A DNA stretch of 64,000 bases from Epithemia pelagica (taxonomy: Eukaryota > Bacillariophyta > Bacillariophyceae > Surirellales > Surirellaceae): positions 3,534,001 to 3,598,000 of the forward strand of contig OX337229.1 in the NCBI GenBank assembly GCA_946965045.2. The letters are read 5' to 3'. Positions 57,501 to 64,000 of this stretch are shown here, piece after piece. Numbering within the stretch: position 1 is the first letter of the stretch; each line of letters starts with the position of its first letter. The notes beneath the pieces were generated by a model that ran no database searches, was not told the origin of the DNA, and was given only the letters and a program-made list of their open reading frames with translations. The position numbers were made by a program, and so were the translations under genes.

Positions 57501-60161
57501 TGATCCTGGTGGCGACCAAGACGAGGGTGCTGATTGTGCACCATTTGGTTCTTGGTAGTCGGTGGAAGCACCAGAGCCCCATGAAGCAGTAAACTCTGAT
57601 TCGGCATTGTCTGTATCTTGAGCCTCACTGGGGGGCGTCCATGCCGAGAAAGGTGAAGTCGAAGATTGTGCCCCTTGCTGCTCCTGGGGTTCCTCAGTCT
57701 GATCATTCGATGGTGACCACGGAGAAAACGACGATTCTGTGTCATCCTGAGATGAACTAGCAGATGATGGACTTGAGTCGTACGAAAAGGATGGAGTGGA
57801 ACTGTCCTCTTCTTCGGCAGGTGCAGCCGGTGTCCAGGAGGAAAATGGAGACGACGACGCTGCTGCTGGCTCTGAGTCAGATTTCGCTGGCGACCAAGGT
57901 GAAAATGAAGACTTGGTATCCTCGGTCGTTTCGGAAGCCGCTGGTGGACTAGAGTCATACGAAAAACTTGGAGTGGAATTGTCCTCTTCTTCGGCAGGGG
58001 CCGCCGGAGGTGTCCACGAGGAAAATGGAGAAGACGTCGCTGCTGGCTCTGAATCTGACTGCGACGGCGACCATGGCGAGAACGAGGATTGACTTTCCTC
58101 TGTTGATTCTGAAGCCGTTTGTGGACTGGAGTCATACGAAAAGGATGGAGTGGAACTGTCTTCTTCTTCGGCAGGGGCCGCCGGAGGTGTCCACGAGGAA
58201 AATGGAGACGATGAAGCTGCTGCTGGCTCCGAGTCCGATTTCGACGGAGACCAAGGTGAAAATGAAGACTTGGTATCCTCGGTTGTTTCCGAAGCCGCTG
58301 GTGGACTTGAGTCGTACGAAAAGGATGGAGTGGAATTGTCCTCTTCTTCGGCAGGTGCCGCCGGTGGTGTCCACGAGGAAAATGGAGACGACGTCGCTGC
58401 CGGCTCCGAGTCCGATTTCGATGGTGACCAAGGTGAAAAGGATGATTGAGTCTCCTCTGACGATTCCAAAGCCGCTGGGGGACTGGAGTCGTACGAAAAG
58501 GATGGAGTGGAACTGTCCTCTTCTTCGGCAGGTGCCGCCGGTGGTGTCCAGGATGAAAATGGAGACGACGCAGCGGCTGTTGGCTCCGAGTCCGATTTCG
58601 ACGGAGACCAAGGTGAAAATGAAGACTTGGTATCCTCGGTTGTTTCCGAAGCCGCTGGTGGACTTGAATCGTACGAAAAGGATGGAGTGGAATTGTCCTC
58701 TTCTTCGGCAGGTGCCGCCGGAGGGGTCCACGCAGAAAACGGTGACGATGCTTCTGCGGCTGGCTCCGAATCCGATTTCGATGGAGACCAAGGTGAAAAG
58801 GATGATTTAGCCTCCTCTGACGATTCCGAAGCCGCGGGAGGACCGGAGTCATAGGAAAAGGATGGAGTGGAATTGTCCTCTTCTTCGGCAGGTGCCGCCG
58901 GTGGTGTCCACGCAGAAAACGGTGACGACGCTGCTGCGGCTGGCTCCGAGTCCGATTTCGATGGAGACCAAGGTGAAAAGGATGATTTAGTCTCTTCTTC
59001 TGCGGAAGCTGCTGGTGGACCTGCATCGTACGAGAAGGTGGGCTGGGCAGTGGTGGTGTCTTCACCTTGAGAATCCGTCTCTACGGACGGACCAGAATCG
59101 TAAGAAAAGGAGGAGGATGCATCGGGAGTGCTTTCACTGTCATCTGCTCCGGCGCTTGAGGGGGACCAAGGAGAAAATGGTGATGCTGGCTGCTCTTCCT
59201 CATCGCTAGAAGATTTGGAGGGTGACCATGGCGAGAAGGATGATTTGGTGTCCTCCGACGAGGAACTACCCGTAGGCGGACCTGTATCATACGAGAAGCT
59301 TGGAGTGGCCGTGTCCTCCTCCTCAGAAGCTGCAGGAGGTGTCCACGCAGAAAATGGAGACGACGTCGCAGCAGTTTCTTTGCTGTCATCTCCAGAGGAT
59401 TTGGATGGTGACCACGGAGAGAAGGATGACTTTTCTTCTTCCTTGGAGTCACTCGCTCCAGGAGGTCCTGGTTCATACGAAAAGGCAGGAGCACTTGCCA
59501 GTGGATTGGAATTGCTGGAATCATCCTCTTCTGACGAGGAAGGAGGCGACCACGCTGAGAATGGTGAGCTCGTCGCCGCTGTCGTTTCCTCTTGTTTCGA
59601 TTCCTGTGAATCATCGTTGGAAGCGGTGGCTTGGGAGGGTGACCAAGGAGAGAAGGGAGATTGGGTGCCTTGCGAGCTATCGCTACCACCAGACTTGGAA
59701 GGAGACCATGGCGAGAAGGATGATTTCCCTGAATCGGATCCGCCGGACGGTGGACCTGGCTCGTACGAAAACGTTGACTGGGAAGCCTCGCTGTCCGTGC
59801 TTGCTTCGGGCGACCCGTCTCCACTGCTTCCATTAATGTCCCCATTGGCACCACTGCTATCCTGCTCCGAGTCAGTGGTACTGCCACCGGAAGGTGACCA
59901 CGGTGAGAATGGGTTTCCACCGCCACCGCCACCACCTCCTCCACCGCCACCAGGCGACCATGCTTTCTTGACCTGTGACGAGCCACCCGCCGGTGGAATG
60001 GACGAACTTAGCACGAGACCTTCTTTGTGCCTGTTGTTGTCTTCCACTGGGCGACTTTTTGATCGAGAACTAAACGATTGGAAAAAGCCTCCAAATCCAG
60101 TGACCCTCGTCGGACTCGACGACAAGACCGCCAAAACGAGAGTGGGAAGCAAAATCCTCAT
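54592..60161 (-). CDS. Plastid lycopene-cyclase-family flavoprotein with giant WSP-repeat N-terminal domain
   Basis: Exons 60161-55083 and 55011-54592 give 1832 residues. MRILLPTLVLAVLSSSPTRV then TGFGGF is a signal peptide with a Phe-type plastid site. A poly-Gly run near 72-82 precedes the repeat domain (about 80-860). It has 14 FSPWSP motifs, about ten PFS-(A/S)-W-(T/S)-P motifs and alternating FSY(D/E)-x-x-P motifs, with a regular 58-61-residue unit in the centre. Up to about 1200 the chain stays disordered with more W motifs (QWSYAWTS, QWSFSWTS). The FAD domain (about 1315-1800) starts DFDIAVCGGTLGIFFATAL, has GREQEWNIS, a conserved GDASGIQSPLSFGGFG and NPYTPNLSATWMFQKAMS across the intron. 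This matches the plant At2g32640-type lycopene cyclase family, whose reaction is not established. Plant relatives lack such a repeat domain as far as I know. Confidence 0.9.
57700..59010. repeat. Tandem 177-183-bp coding minisatellite
   Basis: The string GATGGAGTGGAA recurs at near 58144, 58324, 58501, 58681 and 58861, giving a period of 177-183 bp. About seven near-identical units (58-61 codons) lie between 57700 and 59010, with more diverged relatives up to about 59920. Differences between units are mostly silent or conservative, and whole codons are gained or lost, so the frame is kept. This is internal to the lycopene-cyclase-like gene. Confidence 0.88.
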
Positions 60162-61033
60162 GATGATGACCCTCTTTTCTTTCCAATGTCGATCTCAGGA
60201 CCACCGACGTGATTCCGTGCCTGAGAAAATGTTGCCGTCCACAGCTACCACAACTTGGTTCCACTTTCCTATTAGTTGTCTGGATGCCAACAATGAATTC
60301 ACGGTGTCAATTATTTCAGACTCTTCGGTTCTTTTGCAATGGATGGATCAAAACATATCACGCAATAACGACGCTTCGAACTTCGAATCGAGAGTTGAAA
60401 GTTGAGACCTCGTCGGTGTGTCTTTGATGTGTACGTCAGTTGGTTTTCTTCGGTGACATGAATTTGACCAATGAAAGGTCTTTGACGAGAAGTTCGGTGC
60501 AATGACGTCAAGCGTTCATCTATATGGGTAGCTATGGAACCGAAGTCCGAAATGTAGATGGAGTAGTAACATTCTTAGGTGTAGGGATAAAAGGATAAAA
60601 GCGACCTATCATTCCTTTTAAGCGACTCAAATGCTGTCAGAGGTATGACGAGAGAGGACGAGACGTTGAAGTGGATGCCATTTGCCATTGGGTCCTATTC
60701 TGATAGCAACGTGTCTTGGAACTGTGTCAAAAATGATGGGGGTCGTTGCCATCATATTATCTATTTCTCTCAAAGTAAGGACGTAGAAGACGTAATTTAG
60801 GACTTTATGCTGGTAGAGTTACGACCCTACCATAACACCGTCGTCTTGTCCGTATTCTTGCCAATTTTATCGACTGGGAGTACACTTGTGTATGAGAGAG
60901 AAATTGGGGAGGAGCAACTAAGTAAGTAGCATGACTATTGAGTTACACTCGATCCAACGTGTTTTGGCGTCACGATGGAAAGATGACAGGAGAGAGATTT
61001 TAATGTGTGCAAAAGTGGAAGGGCGGAATCGAG
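60162..61033. other. Intergenic spacer with CRE palindrome
   Basis: About 870 bp upstream of the repeat flavoprotein gene and downstream of the Mpv17 gene. It contains TGACGTCA at 60503-60510. No open frame with support exists. Confidence 0.5.
60503..60510. promoter_or_regulatory. TGACGTCA CRE-type palindrome upstream of the repeat flavoprotein gene
   Basis: A perfect 8-bp palindrome 342 bp upstream of the minus-strand start at 60161. It matches diatom CO2/cAMP-responsive TGACGT elements. Only sequence and position support it. Confidence 0.35.
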
Positions 61034-61846
61034 CTATGACGACTCTTTTCTTTCCTTCTTGGTGGTCGCCGGGGGCGCTTTTCCAGCAGCCGCCTTCTTG
61101 TCACTAGCCCCTCGTGTGAAGGAGACATAGGCCGTCCAGAAAAATGAGACCATGTGTCGGAAGGGCATTCGAATGTGGGTAGGAAGGGCAAACTGGACAC
61201 AATCACTCGGTCCCCATAGTCGTACCATTGCTGTCAAATCATCTTTCGAATTTTTCATGTATTTCATGACACCGTCTCGAGCCCAGTCTAGTGGATTCCA
61301 GCTTGTTCCGGTAATAAACTCCTTGACTGTGTAGTAGGATGGGAAGTACAAAATGGGCAAATGCACAAAAATGTCAAACAGGACCATTTTACCCGCATCC
61401 AGAATCCCCGCTGTATCTTTAAGTTTCTCTGCTAGCGACAACTTTCCAAATCGGTCCATTGTTGGAAACCACTGCCGATACTTGTTTACCATGAGCCAAT
61501 ATTGGAAGCCACCCAAATAAGTCGCACCAAAGACAATGAAAATCGCATTTCGCTTCCAATCAATTTCTTTGAGACTCTTTCCTTCTGCGACAACTTGCAC
61601 CACTAAATCGGCCGCTTGCGTCTTTCCTGTAGCAACTAAGAGTTGAAAGATGAAGGGCTGCTCTTTCGGAAATGCCATCAACTTGGACATGAAATCCCCG
61701 GATGACGCTGCCTTGCTCGTCCGTGGTGCGGCATCCGCAACGGCTGTGGCTTTTTGGTTGGCCACTGATCTGTGTAGCAACCGACGACTCCGCGCTACAG
61801 CAGAACAAGAGAGCGCCGCCATATGCCGTTGAGACCCTAACATCAT
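61034..61846 (-). CDS. Mpv17/PMP22-family membrane protein
   Basis: One exon, 270 residues from ATG 61846 (MMLGSQRHMAALSCSAVARS; the longer frame starts with GTG). The Arg/Ala/Ser-rich first 45 residues look like a mitochondrial presequence, although a plastid or peroxisomal fate is not excluded. Four membrane segments follow with family features: a first loop with TGKTQAADLVVQ, FGATYLGGFQYWLMVNKY in the second helix region, FVHLPILYFPSYYTVKE, and near the end the WGPSDCVQFALPTHIRMPFRH and FFWTAYVSFTRG signature (W-P-x-x-x-x-x-F-P-x-x-x-R in most members). The ending is Lys/Ala-rich. These proteins form or regulate small membrane channels; the substrate is not known. Two CRE palindromes lie 179 and 239 bp upstream. 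Confidence 0.88.
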   Translation of the reverse strand: MMLGSQRHMAALSCSAVARSRRLLHRSVANQKATAVADAAPRTSKAASSGDFMSKLMAFPKEQPFIFQLLVATGKTQAADLVVQVVAEGKSLKEIDWKRNAIFIVFGATYLGGFQYWLMVNKYRQWFPTMDRFGKLSLAEKLKDTAGILDAGKMVLFDIFVHLPILYFPSYYTVKEFITGTSWNPLDWARDGVMKYMKNSKDDLTAMVRLWGPSDCVQFALPTHIRMPFRHMVSFFWTAYVSFTRGASDKKAAAGKAPPATTKKERKESS

Positions 61847-62024
61847 TGTCGTCGCCACTGTGATGTGTCTCTGATAGACAAAAAGCACCTATCAAGCACA
61901 CGACAAACGCTCACTCTAAATTCTGTGATTATCCATTGCCCCGTACGGCGCAACAGGCAACAAGACGAAGCAGAGAAGACCGGTCAGAAATGGGTGCGTG
62001 GAAGAGCATGAGAGGAGGATGCGT

Positions 62025-62134
62025 TGACGTCAGCCTCAAGATCTTGAAGTGAGGCAATCTGAATTGACGACTTTGACACATGGTTGACGTCATGTCGAAC
62101 AGGAGCTTTTTTGCATCTTGTACGTGCCACGTCA
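62025..62134. promoter_or_regulatory. Cluster of CRE elements upstream of Mpv17-family gene
   Basis: TGACGTCA occurs at 62025-62032 and 62085-62092, exactly 60 bp apart, and the half-site ACGTCA at 62129-62134 (TGACGT on the minus strand). This arrangement of two or three TGACGT elements resembles the CO2-responsive promoter of the diatom plastid carbonic anhydrase PtCA1. The function is inferred. Confidence 0.45.
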
Positions 62135-62520
62135 CTTTCATTCCAATTCTCATCGATTGAGCGTTTTAATTGAAACAAATCATCAAAATGATATTGGAAT
62201 ACCGCACGCTTAGTATTGAGTTGTTTATGGTGTCCCTTTTTGTTTCTCTCTCAAGAACAAGATGGGCGGATATGGGAGACTGAACCATGCAGTAGACGAA
62301 GAAACCAACAAAGCCGACACATTCCAAAGATCCAATGAAAAGCCAGCACCATTAGGCACGCAGACACTCAACGTACAACTTTGGAGGAGAGGGTGTGTCG
62401 GTTTCTCACAAGCTTGTTTTGCATTACTGGTAGCCATGGGTAGACAATAGACAACTGGAAACACATGGATTCGTAGAAAGAAACAAGAAAGCTTGGCTCC
62501 TCGAACGAAACCTCGGTTTG

Positions 62521-62556
62521 CCATGGTCCATGGTCCATGGTGTCCATAGTCCATAG
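62521..62556. repeat. CCATGGT heptamer tandem run
   Basis: Three copies of CCATGGT followed by GT, CCATAGT and CCATAG. A short direct repeat in non-coding DNA. Confidence 0.8.
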
Positions 62557-62931
62557 CGTTTAGGTCATTTTTTATTTTTTGTCATGCTAGACGATCTGCC
62601 GTTTCCGTAGTATTATGAAGACAAAAGAAGGATAAGGGATTGGTAGCTCTGCATACAGGGTGGCACACATCAGAAAGAAGGAGGGTGACACGGAATGTAC
62701 TAAGGAAAGATGGTTTAGTCGTCGTGGGACACCAACGACGGCACAGACACACACTTGATCCCGGAATGGAACGTATGACGACAAAGTTTGTCACCCAGTC
62801 ATGGCCATGGCGTTCTCAACGCTAGGAACGGGATAAGAACAAATGGTTACCGGCAGAGCGGTCGTTTTCATTATTAGCATGGCTCCTCTCCAGACATGAC
62901 GGTGAAACCAGCTAAAGCAAGTTACATATCA

Positions 62932-64000
62932 TCACTTCCAGACCACTAGCAGTCCCTTTTTCAGAGTCTTGTCATTGCTAAATGCTGCTATCATGTTGCG
63001 ATTGGGATGGCTCACCAGGCACGTGATTTCGGCCTTGGTCGTCATGGTCGTCGCGTCGGTCTTGTTGGCCTCCTTGCTCATACTTTGCCTGCCAAAGTCG
63101 TCTATCGAACCGACAACCGTTCCCTTTCCGACATCAAAGACCGACAAGGTTCCATCCTCTCGCACAAGAAACAAATATCGATTCGACGGGCTTGTCGAAG
63201 CCGCACAGAATACGCTCTTGCTAGAAGTCGTATCCTCAAACACTTGCAGGACAACGCCCGAGGAATTGACCAAGACTGCCTTTCCAGATCGGGCCACCAG
63301 AACCATTGATTGGGACGGTGTATGGAGCGGCAACACACAAGCAATTGCGGCACGTGTATCCACCGTCGAAACGTCAGTCATGACCAACGAAACTCCCACT
63401 TTTGTTTCTGGTCCAGGTTGTTGAAGAATGACTAGGCATTCCGCCGAACTTGCATCAAAGACGCGGACTTTGCCATCGACGGATCCAGTGATGACTCTCA
63501 AGCCTGCGGAAGGGTGGATCGAATAGAAGCACGTGTTGACATAGGAATTGTGACCTGTGAATTCCTTGAGCATTTTCGACGTACGTAAACCGAATTCTCG
63601 ACATTTCGAGTCTTGACCGGCCGTCAAGATATGACTACCGTTGGGGGAGAATTGGACATTGGAAACGGCTGCCGAGTGGCACTTGAGGATACAGAGGCAA
63701 CGTCCTGTGTCGATTCGCCATATATTCACCTGGCCGGTCAAGTCGCCCGAGGCGAGCAACGCTCCGTCATTCGACACTGCCAAAGCTGTCACAGCAACGT
63801 CGTGACCCAGCAGTTCATCGTTTTTCTGGTAGGGGAGATCGTGACGCAGCTGGTTGAAATTTTGCGAGGCATCCCAAATCTCAATGAGTCCATCGGACGA
63901 ACCCGTAACCAGACCGGAGCCATCTGGCAAAAATGCGGCAGCTTCACACCAAGCTTTCTTTCCAAATTTGATGGTTGCGAAAGGCTTGGAAGGGATCGAC
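62932..64000 (-). CDS. SMU1: SMU1 WD40 spliceosomal protein, 5' part beyond window
   Basis: An open frame runs from the right edge (codons reading SKPFATIKFGKKAWCEAAAF) to the stop at 62932, about 355 residues. The KFG-K motif before the first blade, then SGLVTGSSDGLIEIWD, GDLTGQVNIWRIDTGRC, CHSAAVSNVQFSPNGSHILT, LRTSKMLKEFTGHNSYVN and ITGSVDGKVRVFD follow the blade order of human SMU1 closely. The last blade ends in MIAAFSNDKTLKKGLLVVWK. The N-terminal LisH/CTLH half lies outside the window. SMU1 with RED/IK acts in the spliceosomal B complex. No intron is seen in the visible part. Confidence 0.9.
   Translation of the reverse strand, partial: SIPSKPFATIKFGKKAWCEAAAFLPDGSGLVTGSSDGLIEIWDASQNFNQLRHDLPYQKNDELLGHDVAVTALAVSNDGALLASGDLTGQVNIWRIDTGRCLCILKCHSAAVSNVQFSPNGSHILTAGQDSKCREFGLRTSKMLKEFTGHNSYVNTCFYSIHPSAGLRVITGSVDGKVRVFDASSAECLVILQQPGPETKVGVSLVMTDVSTVDTRAAIACVLPLHTPSQSMVLVARSGKAVLVNSSGVVLQVFEDTTSSKSVFCAASTSPSNRYLFLVREDGTLSVFDVGKGTVVGSIDDFGRQSMSKEANKTDATTMTTKAEITCLVSHPNRNMIAAFSNDKTLKKGLLVVWK

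Larger units (their letters stand above)
61847..62931. other. Intergenic region with CRE cluster and CCATGGT repeats
   Basis: About 1.1 kb. Near the Mpv17 start it holds two TGACGTCA palindromes and one ACGTCA half. A run of CCATGGT/CCATAGT heptamers lies at 62521-62556. Open frames here start at non-ATG codons or lack domains. Confidence 0.5.

Noticed and set aside
57700-59010. CRISPR-like regular repeats
   Set aside because: The units are contiguous coding repeats without spacers in a eukaryotic gene.
57347-59065. Long alternate-frame ORFs (minus) and plus-strand ORFs at 57796-60405
   Set aside because: They are shadows of the repeated Ser/Pro/Glu codons. The third frame has the signal peptide, the repeat motifs and the FAD domain.
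62225-62554. 109-codon minus-strand frame
   Set aside because: No domain, no splice partners, and it overlaps the CCATGGT heptamer run.

Overview
This window is nuclear DNA from a photosynthetic stramenopile, almost certainly a diatom. Several gene products begin with a signal peptide followed by an ASAF-like plastid cleavage motif: a light-harvesting protein, Obg, an EGY protease, a small one-helix candidate and a lycopene-cyclase-like enzyme. A symbiont-type Cdc48 carries the kind of leader used for the compartment between plastid membranes two and three. Genes are dense (about 24 in 64 kb), lie on both strands, and contain short GT-AG introns, mostly 60-155 nt. Many single-frame open stretches are therefore only exons. 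I joined exons by reading splice sites, and in every multi-exon model with both ends in the window the spliced length is a multiple of three. The species cannot be named from sequence alone.

Layout, left to right. 1-2621 (-): the 5' part of a CUE/RGG, Gln/Pro-rich Def1/UBAP2L-like protein. 3847-5419 (+): MFS transporter. 5802-6263 (-) and 6799-9432 (+): a head-to-head pair, a possible one-helix LHC-like protein and an EGY site-2 protease, both plastid-targeted. 9628-11149 (-): CAP10/GT90 glycosyltransferase. 11583-14489 (-): symbiont-type Cdc48 (SELMA). 15243-17051 (-) and 17232-18395 (+): tRNA-dihydrouridine synthase and a membrane-anchored SGNH hydrolase sharing a 180-bp promoter. 18672-22925 (-): THO complex subunit 2. 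23108-23823: a non-autonomous DNA transposon (MITE) with 58-bp terminal inverted repeats and a TAA duplication. 24056-25693 (-): secreted glycerophosphodiester phosphodiesterase. 26528-28255 (-): unknown protein. 28892-32521 (-): PPR-SMR protein with an RG/GY-rich tail, diverging from 33077-38043 (+), a P5A ATPase. 38342-39035 (+): mitochondrial ATP synthase subunit d. 40116-41742 (+): primase small subunit. 42043-42781 (+): light-harvesting protein. 42914-44038 (-): mitochondrial 3-hydroxyacyl-CoA dehydrogenase. 44437-45858 (-): plastid Obg GTPase. 46250-51345 (-): chromokinesin-like kinesin, diverging from 51968-54230 (+), a bZIP-like regulator. 54592-60161 (-): lycopene-cyclase-like flavoprotein with a very large repeat domain. 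61034-61846 (-): Mpv17/PMP22 protein. 62932-64000 (-): 3' part of SMU1.

The most unusual object is the 1832-residue protein at 54592-60161. A plastid leader is followed by about 800 residues of tandem 58-61-residue units with regularly spaced FSPWSPS, PFS-W-TPP and FSYD-PP motifs. After that comes a complete plant-type lycopene-cyclase-family FAD domain. Spaced WSP motifs in a disordered plastid protein recall the sticker motifs of the red-type pyrenoid linker PYCO1, so a condensate or scaffold role is a testable idea, not a demonstrated one. Perfect TGACGTCA palindromes lie upstream of this gene, of the symbiont-type Cdc48 and (twice) of the Mpv17 gene.

Plastid biology is the main shared theme: protein import (Cdc48), thylakoid maturation (EGY, LHC, one-helix candidate), plastid ribosome assembly (Obg) and the repeat flavoprotein. 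The rest is eukaryotic housekeeping: mRNA export, splicing, replication priming, tRNA modification, mitochondrial ATP synthesis and fatty-acid oxidation, and ER P5A transport.
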